A program made the position numbers and the translations under genes. The notes under the pieces were generated by a model that made no database searches, was not told the DNA's origin, and saw nothing but the letters and a program-made list of their open reading frames with translations. This document shows positions 8,006-17,032 of a DNA stretch of 38,911 bases, piece by piece. How positions within the stretch are numbered: position 1 is the first letter of the stretch; each line of letters opens with the position of its first letter. Origin of the DNA: Pseudomonas sp. K2I15. GTDB taxonomy: Bacteria > Pseudomonadota > Gammaproteobacteria > Pseudomonadales > Pseudomonadaceae. Location: contig NZ_NIXO01000057.1 in assembly GCF_002204795.1 (NCBI RefSeq), positions 1 to 38,911 on the forward strand. The letters run 5' to 3'.

Positions 8006-9235
8006 ATGCTCTTCAACTTCCCACGCACATTACTGGCAGCCACCCTGGCCCTGTCTTTCGCCATGCCGGCCTTCAGCGCCGAACCCCACAAGCAGATCCA
8101 GACCGATTCCGAGCAGTACAAGGCCGATGCCTTGAAACTGCTGGAGCGCCTGGTGAATATCGATTCGGGCTCCGGCTACGAGCCGGGCCTGACCCAAGTG
8201 CGTGACATCGCCGTCGATGAACTGAAGCAACTGGGTTTCAGCATTGAACTGGTACCGGATGCCGCTGCGCATAACAGCCACGTCATCGCCACCCTCAAAG
8301 GCACCGGCAAGGCCAAAATCCTGCTGATGGCCCACATGGACACCGTGTTCAAGGAAGGCTCGGCGGCCGCCCGGCCGTTCCATATCAAGGACGGTCGCGC
8401 CTATGGCCCGGGCGTGATGGACGACAAGGGCGGCATCGTCGCCGGTATCTACGCGTTGAAAGTCCTGAAAAACCAGGGCTTCAAGGACTACGCGCAAATC
8501 ACCTTCCTGCTGGATGCCAGCGAAGAAACCGGCACCGACGGCGCTTCCGAACTGATCCGCAACACCGCCAAGGGCCACGACGTGACCCTCAACCTGGAAC
8601 CGGGCCGCCCGGCTGATGGCCTGGTGGTGTGGCGCAAAGGCAGCGCCACCGCTGTGGTCGAGGTCAAGGGCAAGGCCGCCCATGCCGGCGTCGCGCCGGA
8701 ACTGGGGCGTAATGCTGCAATGGAAGCGGCGCACCAGATCTTGCAACTGGGCAAGCTGGGGGACGCGGAGAAGAAGACCACCATCAACTTCACCGTGATC
8801 AACTCAGGCGACCGGGTCAACGTGATCCCGGACCAGGCCACCGCCAAGGCTGACGTGCGGGCGGCGCTGCCGGAAGAGTTTGACCGGATCGAGAAAGACC
8901 TGGCGCGGGTCTCGGCCAACAAGCTGATCCCCGAGACTGAAGTGACCACCAGCCTGCGCCGTGGCCTGCCACCGATGCCGCAGACGCCGGAGTCGGACAA
9001 ACTGGTGGCGATTGCCCAGGGGATTTACGGCGAGCTGGGGCGTACGCTGACCATTGAAGGCAGCGGCGGGGCGGCGGATGCCAGCTTGTCGGCTGGCGTG
9101 GGTACGCCGACCCTGGACGGTTTCGGGATTGTCGGGGGCAATATTCACACGCCGGAGGAATATGCCGAGGTAGAGAGCGTGGCGCCGCGGATTTATCTGT
9201 TGAGCCGGATGATTATGGAGCTGTCCAAACGCTGA
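8006..9235 (+). CDS. Secreted M20 metallopeptidase, carboxypeptidase G2-like
   Basis: A 409-residue periplasmic zinc peptidase closely resembling glutamate carboxypeptidase G2, which cleaves C-terminal glutamate from folates and analogues. Residues 1-25 are a signal peptide ending PAFSA. By alignment with the family, the di-zinc ligands are H110 (MAHMD), D139 (YGPGVMDD), E174, E198 and H381 (GGNIHTPEEY), with E173 as catalytic base. The dimerisation domain (~residues 205-320) is present with KAAHAG. AAGGA at 7994-7998 is a good ribosome site 7 nt before the ATG. A small hairpin (AGGTAG...CTACCT, 7962-7981) lies in the leader. Substrate specificity is inferred from similarity; other N-acyl glutamates are possible. 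Confidence 0.88.
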   Translation: MLFNFPRTLLAATLALSFAMPAFSAEPHKQIQTDSEQYKADALKLLERLVNIDSGSGYEPGLTQVRDIAVDELKQLGFSIELVPDAAAHNSHVIATLKGTGKAKILLMAHMDTVFKEGSAAARPFHIKDGRAYGPGVMDDKGGIVAGIYALKVLKNQGFKDYAQITFLLDASEETGTDGASELIRNTAKGHDVTLNLEPGRPADGLVVWRKGSATAVVEVKGKAAHAGVAPELGRNAAMEAAHQILQLGKLGDAEKKTTINFTVINSGDRVNVIPDQATAKADVRAALPEEFDRIEKDLARVSANKLIPETEVTTSLRRGLPPMPQTPESDKLVAIAQGIYGELGRTLTIEGSGGAADASLSAGVGTPTLDGFGIVGGNIHTPEEYAEVESVAPRIYLLSRMIMELSKR

Positions 9236-9259
9236 CTTAAGAACGCCACACCTCCAACT

Positions 9260-9346
9260 GTGGGAGCGGGCTTGCTCGCGAAAGCGGTCTATCAGTCGAC
9301 ATCGACTTGTCTGACACAGCGCCTTCGCGAGCAAGCCCGCTCCCAC
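9260..9346. repeat. REPIN between convergent genes
   Basis: GTGGGAGCGGGCTTGCTCGC and its inverted partner GCAAGCCCGCTCCCAC enclose a loop of about 40 nt that differs from the loops of the other REPINs here. It lies between the convergent peptidase and RND genes and could act as a bidirectional transcription barrier. Confidence 0.92.
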
Positions 9347-9370
9347 ATGGGGTTTGTGGTGTTTGTTGGA

Positions 9371-12300
9371 TCAGCTTGCTGTCACCACTTCCCGCGTCTT
9401 CTCCCGCCCCAACACCAAACTGCACAACGCCGGCAAGAACAGCAACGTCAACACCGTCCCCACCAACACCCCGCCAATCAGCACATACGCCAGCGACGAC
9501 CAGAACACCGACAACGTCAGCGGAATAAACGCCAACGCCGCCGCCAGTGCGGTCAGGATCACCGGCCGTGCCCGACGCACCGTGGCCTCGATAATCGCTT
9601 CACGAATCACCATACCCTGGTCCTGGTTCTGCCGAATCTGGTCGGTAAAAATCAGCGTATTGCGCATCAAAATTCCGCCAATCCCGATTAGCCCCAATAT
9701 CGCGTTAAACCCGAACGGCTGGTTGAACAGCAGCAACGTCGGCACCGCCCCGATCAGCCCCAGCGGCGCGGTGGCGAACACCATGAACATCACCCCGAAC
9801 GAACGCACCTGGAACATGATCACCGTCAACGTCAGCAGGATCATGATCGGGAACAACGCGGCCAGCGCAACGTTGGCCTTGGCGCTTTCTTCCACCGGGC
9901 CGCCGATCACGATCTGATACCCGGCAGGCAGCTTGGCGATCAAGGGTTGCAGGTCCTTGTACACCGCCATTTCCACGTCCGGCGGCTGGGTGCCGTCGAT
10001 GATGTCGGCGCGCACTTCGACTGTCAGCGCGCGGTTGCGACGCTTGAGGATCGGCTCTTCCATCACCGCTTGGAAATGCCCGACCTGAGCCAGTGGTACC
10101 GATACGCCGGCGCTGTTGGTCAGGGTCATATTGTTCAGGTTGCCGAGGTCTTCGCGCTGGCTGCCCTGGGAGCGGGCGACCACTGAAACGGTGCGATTGC
10201 CTTCACGCACTTCGGTGATCGGGTTGCCGCTGAGCAACGTATTGAGCTGGGATTTCACACTGTCGGGGGTAAAGCCCAGCAGGCGCAGGCGATCCTGGTC
10301 GAGCACCAGTCGGTAACTGCTGGCGCGCTCGCCCCAGTCGAGGAAGCTGTCCCGGGTGAGTGTGTTGGCGGCGACCACTTGGCGCACCTCTTCAGACAGG
10401 CTGCGCAGCACATTCAGGTCGGGACCGGACACGCGAAACACCACCGGGAACGGGACGGGCGGGCCGAACACCAACTGTGTGACCCGCACCCGTGCCGACG
10501 GAAACTCGCCCGCCGCGATGCGTTCATCCATGCGTTTCTTCAACGCGTCCCGGGCGTGGGCGTCGGCGGTCTGCACGATCAGCTTGGCGAAGGCCGGGTC
10601 TGGCAACTCCGGGTTCAGCGACAGGAAAAACCGTGGCGCGCCACCGCCGACGTAAGTGTCGACCATCACGGTTTGCGGCTCCTCCATCAGCGCCTTTTCC
10701 ACCTGCGCCGCCACCGCCTCGGTGCTTTTGAAGGCGCTGCCCGGCGGCATGTACACCTCAAGAATCAGCTCGGAACGGTCGGAGTTGGGGAAGAACTGCT
10801 TCTTCACCACGCCCATGCCCAAGCCGCACAGCACAAAGGCCGCCACCACCAGCCCGGTCACCCGCCAGCGTCTGCGCACGCAGGCGTCCACCAGGCGGCG
10901 CAGTTTCTGGTAGTAACGGCCGGCATAAATCGCATCGTGGCCGCCGGCAACCGGCTGGATGTGCGGCAGCAGCTTGACCCCCAGGTACGGGGTGAACACC
11001 ACCGCCACCAGCCACGACGCAATCAGCGCAAAGCCGACAATCCAGAAGATATTCCCGGCGTATTCCCCGGCGCCCGAGCGGGCAAAGCCCACCGGCAGAA
11101 AGCCGATAATCGTGACCAGCGTGCCGGTGAGCATCGGCGCGGCGGTGGAGCTCCAGGCGAAGGTGGCCGCGTGAATCCGGTCAAAGCCTTCCTCAAGTTT
11201 GACCACCATCATCTCGATCGCAATGATCGCGTCGTCCACCAGCAGGCCCAGGGAAATAATCAACGCGCCCAAGGTCACCCGGTCGAACTCGCGGCCGGTC
11301 ATCAGCATGATCACAAACACGATCGACAAGGTCAGCGGCACCGCTGCGGCCACCACCAGCCCGACCCGGAAACCCAGGGCCAACAGGCTGATTACCATGA
11401 CGACTGCGAGTGCGACGAAGAACTTCAGCATGAATTCGTTGACCGCCAGGCTGATGTTTTTCGCCTGGTCGGAGACCTTGGCGAAGTTGACTCCCAGCGG
11501 CAGGTCGGCCTGGATGTTCGCCTCCTGGGCCTTGAGGGCCTTGTCCAGCTCCAGGCCGTTCCAGTGCTTCTCCATGATTACCCCGAGCATCAGCGACGGG
11601 TCGCCCTGATGGCGGATGCGGTAGCTGGGCGGGTCTTCATAGCCCCGGCTGACGGTGGCGACATCGGCGATGCGCAGCAGTTTGCCGTTGGCTTCCAGCG
11701 GTACGTTTTCGATCAGCGCCAGGCTGTCGAAGGCGCCGTCGATACGGATGTACGCCCGAGCGCCTGCGGTCTCGACAAAGCCCGAAGGCGCCACGGCGTT
11801 CTGGGCGGCGAGGGCGGCGAAGATCTGCTCGGGCTTGATGCCCAGGGTGGCCAGGCGTTCATAGGAAAACTCGACGAAGATCCGCTGCGCCTGTTCGCCG
11901 AGGATATTCACCTTCTTCACTCCCGGCAGGTTGAGCAGGCCCTGGCGCATGTCCTCGGCCATTTGCACCAGTTGCCGGTGGGGCAGGTGTTCGGCCTCCA
12001 GCGCGTACAGGGAGAAGTACACGTCGGAATACTCATCGTTGAAAAACGGCCCGATCACGCCCTTGGGCAGTTTGGCGGCTTCGTCGCTGAGTTTTTTGCG
12101 GGTCTGGTAGAACAGGTCCTGGATCTCGCTGGGGCGCGTGGACTCCAGGTACGTCATGCGCATCGACACAAAACCCGGCTGGGCGATGGTTTCGACGCGG
12201 TCGTAGTAGTCCAGTTCCTGCAGGCGTTTTTCCAGGCGGTCGGCCACTTGTTCCTGCATCTCTTGCGCGGTTGCGCCGGGCCAGGCGGCGGTGATGGTCA

Positions 12301-12442
12301 TGACCTTGACGGTGAACGAAGGGTCTTCGGCGCGCCCCAGTTTGCCGAAGGCGAAGACCCCGGCGGCGAGGATCGCGATGATCAGGAACAGCGTGACCGC
12401 ACGGTGTTTTACCGCCAGTTCGGAGAGGTTGATACCGCGCAT
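9371..12442 (-). CDS. RND multidrug efflux transporter, inner-membrane pump
   Basis: A 1023-residue HAE1-like RND permease with the usual duplicated plan. A first membrane helix (~residues 14-34) is followed by a large periplasmic loop, a helix bundle (~335-540) with the proton-relay aspartates D403/D404 in LGLLVDDAIIAIE, a second periplasmic loop, and a C-terminal bundle. It exports drugs or other amphiphiles driven by the proton gradient, as a trimer bridged by an adaptor to an outer-membrane channel. It starts 2 nt after the adaptor stop, so the two form one operon. No outer-membrane factor gene is adjacent, so a shared TolC/OpmH-type channel is likely. Substrates cannot be read from sequence. 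Confidence 0.92.
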   Translation of the reverse strand: MRGINLSELAVKHRAVTLFLIIAILAAGVFAFGKLGRAEDPSFTVKVMTITAAWPGATAQEMQEQVADRLEKRLQELDYYDRVETIAQPGFVSMRMTYLESTRPSEIQDLFYQTRKKLSDEAAKLPKGVIGPFFNDEYSDVYFSLYALEAEHLPHRQLVQMAEDMRQGLLNLPGVKKVNILGEQAQRIFVEFSYERLATLGIKPEQIFAALAAQNAVAPSGFVETAGARAYIRIDGAFDSLALIENVPLEANGKLLRIADVATVSRGYEDPPSYRIRHQGDPSLMLGVIMEKHWNGLELDKALKAQEANIQADLPLGVNFAKVSDQAKNISLAVNEFMLKFFVALAVVMVISLLALGFRVGLVVAAAVPLTLSIVFVIMLMTGREFDRVTLGALIISLGLLVDDAIIAIEMMVVKLEEGFDRIHAATFAWSSTAAPMLTGTLVTIIGFLPVGFARSGAGEYAGNIFWIVGFALIASWLVAVVFTPYLGVKLLPHIQPVAGGHDAIYAGRYYQKLRRLVDACVRRRWRVTGLVVAAFVLCGLGMGVVKKQFFPNSDRSELILEVYMPPGSAFKSTEAVAAQVEKALMEEPQTVMVDTYVGGGAPRFFLSLNPELPDPAFAKLIVQTADAHARDALKKRMDERIAAGEFPSARVRVTQLVFGPPVPFPVVFRVSGPDLNVLRSLSEEVRQVVAANTLTRDSFLDWGERASSYRLVLDQDRLRLLGFTPDSVKSQLNTLLSGNPITEVREGNRTVSVVARSQGSQREDLGNLNNMTLTNSAGVSVPLAQVGHFQAVMEEPILKRRNRALTVEVRADIIDGTQPPDVEMAVYKDLQPLIAKLPAGYQIVIGGPVEESAKANVALAALFPIMILLTLTVIMFQVRSFGVMFMVFATAPLGLIGAVPTLLLFNQPFGFNAILGLIGIGGILMRNTLIFTDQIRQNQDQGMVIREAIIEATVRRARPVILTALAAALAFIPLTLSVFWSSLAYVLIGGVLVGTVLTLLFLPALCSLVLGREKTREVVTAS

Positions 12443-12444
12443 TA

Positions 12445-13551
12445 TCAGTGTTCCTGCTGACGGTTGAGGGCCAATACCTGAGCTGGCAACAGGCGTACTG
12501 CGTCACCGCTGTGCAGCAGGTGCGCGCCAAGGGCGACGATCACTTGGCCTGGGCTCACGCCGCTGTTCAGCAGCGCATCTTCCTGACCGAGGCTGGCGAC
12601 GTTTACCGGGGCGAAGCTGACTTTGTCGTCGCTGCCGATCACCCACACACCGGTGCCTTTGCCGGCGTCCTGCAGTGCGCCGATGGGCACGCGGGTCTGT
12701 TGGGCCTGGCCGTCTCCTTGGAGGCGTACGGTGATGGTCGAGCCAAGGGCGAAGTGGTCGGCGGGGCCATGCAATACATAGCGTGCACGGTAGGTGCGGG
12801 TGGTAGGGTCGGCGCTGGCGGACAGCTCGCGCAAGGTGGCAGTCACGGCCTGTTCGGGGGCACCGAAGGGGAACGCCAAGGCTTTTTGCGAGGCCTGGTC
12901 GCGCAGGTTTTCCGGCAGGTTGACGATGGCTTCCCGGGCGCCGTCATGGGCCAGGCGCGCGACCACTTGCCCCTCGGCCACCACTTGGCCTCGGTCCACC
13001 GGCACGTCGGTGATGATGCCGTCGCTATCGGCCTTGAGCACCGAGTAAGTGCGGCGGTTTTCGATCTGGCTGGCGTCCGATTGTGCCGAGGCCATTTCCG
13101 CTTCGGCCACCCGCAGGTTGGTGGCGGACTGGTCGAAAATCTGCCGCGACACCGCGCCCGTATTGGCCAGGCGCTGGTAGCGGGCCTCGTCATCCCGGCG
13201 TTGACGCAGTTGTGCCTGGGTCGCATTGACGCGGTTTTTCGCCGAGCGCAGCGCCAGTTCGAAGTCACCGATATCCAGCACCAGCAAGATGTCGCCACGG
13301 CTGACATGCTGGCCGGGATCAACCTTGCGCTCGATCACCTTGCCGCTGACGCGAAACCCCAGGTCACTTTCAGTGCGTGCGGCCACCACACCGGTGTAGG
13401 CGCCTTGCTGGCTGCCGGCTGCTTCGACTTTGGCAGCGAGTACAGGGCGGGGCAGGGGCGCTTCGGCGACGGGGTCGGCCTTGTTGTTGCAGCCGCTCAG
13501 GACCGCTAACAGGGCCAGGGGCGTGAGAAGACGCAGGGGAAGAGGGTTCAT
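12445..13551 (-). CDS. RND efflux periplasmic adaptor lipoprotein
   Basis: A 368-residue membrane fusion protein. The start at 13551 is followed by a lipoprotein signal with lipobox LSGC (lipidated C21), and GGAG lies 6 nt before the ATG. The fold order is typical: barrel-sandwich hybrid halves (SGKVIERKVDPGQHVSRGDILLVLD and SDGIITDVPVDRGQVV), an alpha-helical hairpin rich in Q/R/A (~residues 95-160), then beta-barrel and membrane-proximal domains. It links the RND pump at 9371-12442 to an outer-membrane channel. The upstream gap is AT-rich (13585-13640), unlike its surroundings, and contains an imperfect dyad (TAATAT...ATATTA), probably the promoter region. Confidence 0.9.
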   Translation of the reverse strand: MNPLPLRLLTPLALLAVLSGCNNKADPVAEAPLPRPVLAAKVEAAGSQQGAYTGVVAARTESDLGFRVSGKVIERKVDPGQHVSRGDILLVLDIGDFELALRSAKNRVNATQAQLRQRRDDEARYQRLANTGAVSRQIFDQSATNLRVAEAEMASAQSDASQIENRRTYSVLKADSDGIITDVPVDRGQVVAEGQVVARLAHDGAREAIVNLPENLRDQASQKALAFPFGAPEQAVTATLRELSASADPTTRTYRARYVLHGPADHFALGSTITVRLQGDGQAQQTRVPIGALQDAGKGTGVWVIGSDDKVSFAPVNVASLGQEDALLNSGVSPGQVIVALGAHLLHSGDAVRLLPAQVLALNRQQEH

Positions 13552-13651
13552 GTCGGGCTCCGTGAGGCGGGTGCATACGCGGGATAAAATTATGTTCGTA
13601 ATATTTAATGATATATTATGGTCGAAATATAAATTAATCCAGCCCCCAGAC

Positions 13652-13675
13652 GATCGTTCCACTAATGGAACGATC
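13652..13675. promoter_or_regulatory. Operator-like inverted repeat between efflux operon and pirin
   Basis: GATCGTTCCA, a 4-nt spacer CTAA, then TGGAACGATC form perfect 10-bp arms. The site lies 101 nt before the adaptor start (minus strand) and 70 nt before the pirin start (plus strand), so one regulator could control both. No regulator gene is adjacent. Confidence 0.6.
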
Positions 13676-13744
13676 AAGGCCGGTTTTGCCGTCTAGCGCC
13701 AGATTGATAACGGATTTAAGGTGTATCCACTACTGGAGACACTT

Positions 13745-14611
13745 ATGAAAAAGACCATCGGCATCTACACCAGCCCGCGCGCCCATTGGGTTGGCGACGG
13801 CTTTCCGGTTCGCACGCTGTTTTCCTACGACACCATGGGCAAGCAAATCAGCCCGTTCCTGTTGCTGGATCACGCAGGCCCTGCTGCTTTCACCCCGACC
13901 GAGCAACGTCGCGGTGTGGGCCAGCACCCCCATCGCGGTTTCGAAACCGTGTCCATCGTGTACAAGGGCGAAGTCGAACACCGCGATTCTACCGGCGCCG
14001 GCGGCACCATTGGCCCGGGCGATGTGCAATGGATGACGGCGGCCAGGGGCATCGTTCACGAGGAGTTCCACTCCGAGGCCTTCGCCCGCAGCGGCGGCGC
14101 CCTGGAAATGGTCCAGTTGTGGGTCAACCTGCCGGCCAAGGACAAAATGACCGACGCCGGTTACCAGACCATTCTCGATGGCGATATCCCCACGCTGCCC
14201 CTGGCCGACAACGCCGGCAGCCTGCGCCTGATCGCCGGTGAGTTCGACGGGGTCAAGGGCCCGGCACGCACCTTCACGCCGATCGACGTGTGGGACATGC
14301 GCCTCAACGCGGGTCGTTCGGTGACGCTGGAGCTGCACGCCGGGCGCAATACCGCCTTGGTGGTATTGCGCGGCACGGTGCGGATCAACGCAACCGACCT
14401 GGCGCGGGAAGGGCAATTGGCACTGTTTGAACGCGATGGCACGCAACTGCGCCTCGAGTCCAGTGACGACGCCATGGTGTTGCTGCTCAGCGGTGAACCG
14501 ATCGACGAACCGATCGTCGGCCACGGCCCGTTCGTGATGAACACCGAGCAGGAAATCCACCAGGCGTTTGCCGACTATCAGTCCGGTCAATTCGGGCAGA
14601 TGCAGCGCTAG
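13745..14611 (+). CDS. Pirin family protein (bicupin)
   Basis: A 288-residue pirin. The N-terminal cupin has the metal ligands of the family: H61 and H63 (QHPHRGFETV), H105 and E107 (RGIVHEEF). The pirin C-terminal cupin follows (~residues 170-280). Some bacterial pirins are quercetin 2,3-dioxygenases, and others modulate enzymes or transcription, so the role here is open. The ATG at 13745 is preceded by GGAG at 13735-13738; upstream in-frame codons to GTG 13721 are not needed. It is divergent from the RND operon and shares the palindrome at 13652-13675. Confidence 0.9.
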   Translation: MKKTIGIYTSPRAHWVGDGFPVRTLFSYDTMGKQISPFLLLDHAGPAAFTPTEQRRGVGQHPHRGFETVSIVYKGEVEHRDSTGAGGTIGPGDVQWMTAARGIVHEEFHSEAFARSGGALEMVQLWVNLPAKDKMTDAGYQTILDGDIPTLPLADNAGSLRLIAGEFDGVKGPARTFTPIDVWDMRLNAGRSVTLELHAGRNTALVVLRGTVRINATDLAREGQLALFERDGTQLRLESSDDAMVLLLSGEPIDEPIVGHGPFVMNTEQEIHQAFADYQSGQFGQMQR

Positions 14612-14674
14612 GGCGCTATACCCTCCGAAGGCATTTCATGCGATCTTCATGGCATTCACCCTGGAGTCGCCTGG

Positions 14675-16117
14675 ATGCCTTCATTTATCTCCGATCACCC
14701 AATGTTCTGTGCGCTGGCGCTGGTGTTGATCGACATCGCCGTGTGGCGCCTGATCTCTGCCGATTTTGCCAATTGGAAGCTGGCGGCCCGCCTGGTGATC
14801 TTCGCGGTGTTCAGCGCCGTGTTGTTCAACGAAGGCATGAACCCGATGCAGGTCGCGCCGTTTGGCGACAATGTGGCGCTGCACCTGGCGGCCACGGCGT
14901 TCCAGATCGGCTGGTGGTTGTTTGCAGCGCGTACCCTCACGGTATTGCTCGGTGCGGTGATGATGCAGCGGGTCGGCCATACAGGGCGGTTGTTGCAGGA
15001 CCTGGTGGGTGCGGTGATCTTCCTGATCGCGATCATCGCGGCCATGGCCTACGTGCTCGACCTGCCGGTCAAGGGCGTGCTGGCCACCTCCGGCGCGGTG
15101 GCGATCATCGTCGGCCTGGCGTTGCAAAGCACCTTGAGTGATGTGTTTTCCGGCATCGTCCTTAACACCACCAAGCCTTACCAACTGGATGACTGGATCT
15201 CTATCGACGGCACCGAAGGCCGGGTGATCGATATCGACTGGCGCGCCACCCAACTGCAAACCTCCCAGGGCAGCCTGGCGGTGGTGCCCAACTCGTTGGC
15301 GGCCAAGGCCAAGATCATCAACTTCTCGCGTCCGGCGGATATGTTTGGCTTGGCGGTCAGCCTGCAAGTCAGTCCTCATGCGCGGCCGCAAACTGTGCTG
15401 GATGCGCTGGAGCGGGCGATGCAGGGGTGCCGGCCGTTGTTGGCCAAGCCCGCGCCGAATGTGGCGTTCAAAACTTCGGCCAGTGGTGGCGTGGAGTATG
15501 AGATCAGTGGGTTTGTGCCGGCGATGACGCTTAAGCGTGAGGTGCGTAATCAGCTTTATGATTTGGCGTTTCGGCATTTGCAGGCGGCGGGGGTGAGTTT
15601 GTTGTCGGCCGTTGAGGGTAATGCGCCGGTGGCGGTTTCGCGGGCTCGGGCGTTGTTGGAGAGTTCTTCTATTTTCTCGACCTTGAGACAGGAGGAGAAG
15701 GAGACGTTTAGCCAGAATATGACGCTGCAGACCTTTCGCGCCGGGGAGATGATTTTGCCGGCCGGGGAGGTGAGTGATCACCTGTTCATCATTGAGTCCG
15801 GGGTGATTTCGGTGATGTTGACCAAGGCCGGGCACAAGTTTGAAGCCGGGCGGATGGGGCCGGGGGAGGTGATCGGTGAGGCCGGGATTCTTTCGGAGGA
15901 GGCGGTGCCTGCGGACTTTTCGGCGAAGACGTTTTGTACGTTGTATCGGATTGAGAAGGAGTATCTGAAGCCTTGTCTGGATGCTCGGCATGACATTAGC
16001 GAGGCGATGAAGAGTTTGTTGGATTTTCGGATGCATACGGCTCAGAGTTTGACGCAGGAGGCGCCTGCTGTTCCCGTGAAGAAAGGTTTCATGCAGTGGC
16101 TCAGGAGTAGGGCTTGA
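14675..16117 (+). CDS. MscS-type channel with C-terminal cyclic-nucleotide-binding-like domain
   Basis: A 480-residue membrane protein. Hydrophobic helices lie at ~10-25, 38-52, 68-95 and 110-128, then the pore helix and MscS beta domain (GLALQSTLSDVFSGIVL at 147-163, DDWISIDGTEGRVIDIDWRAT at 172-192). Residues ~332-450 form a cyclic-nucleotide-binding fold (FRAGEMILPAGEVSDHLFIIESGVISV, GPGEVIGEAGILSEEAVPADFSAKT). This is the layout of bacterial cyclic-nucleotide-gated MscS channels. The phosphate-binding cassette has the conserved GE but no arginine where PR(A/S)AT is usual, so canonical cAMP binding is doubtful. GGAG lies 8 nt before the ATG. From ~15.5 kb on, the coding strand turns strongly G/T-rich, unlike the first half of the gene. 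Confidence 0.88.
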   Translation: MPSFISDHPMFCALALVLIDIAVWRLISADFANWKLAARLVIFAVFSAVLFNEGMNPMQVAPFGDNVALHLAATAFQIGWWLFAARTLTVLLGAVMMQRVGHTGRLLQDLVGAVIFLIAIIAAMAYVLDLPVKGVLATSGAVAIIVGLALQSTLSDVFSGIVLNTTKPYQLDDWISIDGTEGRVIDIDWRATQLQTSQGSLAVVPNSLAAKAKIINFSRPADMFGLAVSLQVSPHARPQTVLDALERAMQGCRPLLAKPAPNVAFKTSASGGVEYEISGFVPAMTLKREVRNQLYDLAFRHLQAAGVSLLSAVEGNAPVAVSRARALLESSSIFSTLRQEEKETFSQNMTLQTFRAGEMILPAGEVSDHLFIIESGVISVMLTKAGHKFEAGRMGPGEVIGEAGILSEEAVPADFSAKTFCTLYRIEKEYLKPCLDARHDISEAMKSLLDFRMHTAQSLTQEAPAVPVKKGFMQWLRSRA

Positions 16118-16122
16118 TGGGG

Positions 16123-16919
16123 TACATATCCGTTATTTAGGTAACGGCGGCCTATGGTTTCGCTCTTACAGCGAGTCACTTTGCAAAAGCGGCAAAGTAA
16201 CCAAAACGCTCTGCCCCGCCTGTCGGCGCCTCGCTTAGGCTCGGCGTTCCCTCTCTCCGGTACCGCGAAGCGGGCCGCCGCGACGGGCCATCCATGGCCC
16301 GGCGCGGCTAAACCGGCGTCCTGCCGGTTTACCCGCTCCGCAATACCTGCGTTCGGCCTCGGGCTGAATGGGGCAGTCAGATCAAGATCAAAAGCAAAAG
16401 CACGGCGGCCTGAAAGCCGACCTGAGTGTGAGAAGCCAGAGCAAAAGCAGAGCTGCTTTTCTGTGGGAGCGGGCTTGCTCGCGAAAAACCTGAGGGCGCC
16501 GCGCTCATCCAGAAAGCACGCGTTATCGTTAACGACCTTCGCGAGCAAGCCCGCTCCCACATTTGAACCGTGCCCGCTTTAGCTTTTGATTTTGCTTCAC
16601 CACACTCAAGCCGGCCGGTAGGCCGCTGTGTTCTTGATCTGCTGTTGATCTTGATCTTAGGCGCCCCGTTAAACCACGCTGGCCGAACGCAGGTAGTACG
16701 GAGCGGGTAAACCGGCAGGACGCCGGTTTAGCCGCGACGGGGCAGGGACGCCCCGTCGCGGCGGCCCGCGTAGTACTACCGGAGCTGAGGGCACACCGAG
16801 CCCAGGCGAGGTGCCGAGTGGTGGGGCAAGAGCGTTTTGCTTACTTTTGCGCTTTTCAAAAGTGAGCCGCTGTAAGAGCGGAACCATAAGCGGCCATAAC
16901 CACAACAATGGATATGTAC
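16123..16919. repeat. Dispersed palindromic intergenic repeat, copy B
   Basis: This occupies nearly all of the 915-nt gap 16118-17032. It has the same nested plan as copies A and C: outer ends TACATATCCGTT and GGATATGTA, CGCTCTTACAGCG / CGCTGTAAGAGCG, mirrored GGCTAAACCGGCGTCCTGCC arms, AGATCAAGATCAAAA with CGGCGGCCTGAAAGCC, and a central REPIN. It differs from A at many positions, so it is an older copy. No supported gene lies in it. The remaining ~110 nt to 17032 hold the promoter/operator of the next operon. Confidence 0.9.
16463..16560. repeat. REPIN inside copy B
   Basis: It has the same REP arms as the copy A REPIN (GTGGGAGCGGGCTTGCTCGC and inverted partner). The loop shares AACCTGAGGGCGCCGCG and ATCGTTAACGACC with copy A but differs between them, with AGAAAGCACGCG where A has AGAAAACCATCG. 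Confidence 0.9.
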
Positions 16920-16977
16920 ACCAACCACCGATCAAACACCCCTTGCGACCCCTCAAATTCTTTGCTAGCTTCTTACA

Positions 16978-16997
16978 AAATGTTATCGATAACATTT
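16978..16997. promoter_or_regulatory. 20-bp palindromic operator, LacI type
   Basis: AAATGTTATCGATAACATTT is a perfect 20-bp dyad with a central CG, the usual form of LacI-family operators. It lies 36-55 nt before the start of the sugar-binding protein gene. The LacI-family gene at 24022-25026 at the far end of the same cluster is the obvious candidate to bind it. Confidence 0.75.
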
Positions 16998-17032
16998 GCT
17001 CTAAAAATAAAAACAAAACAGAGATCTCAACC

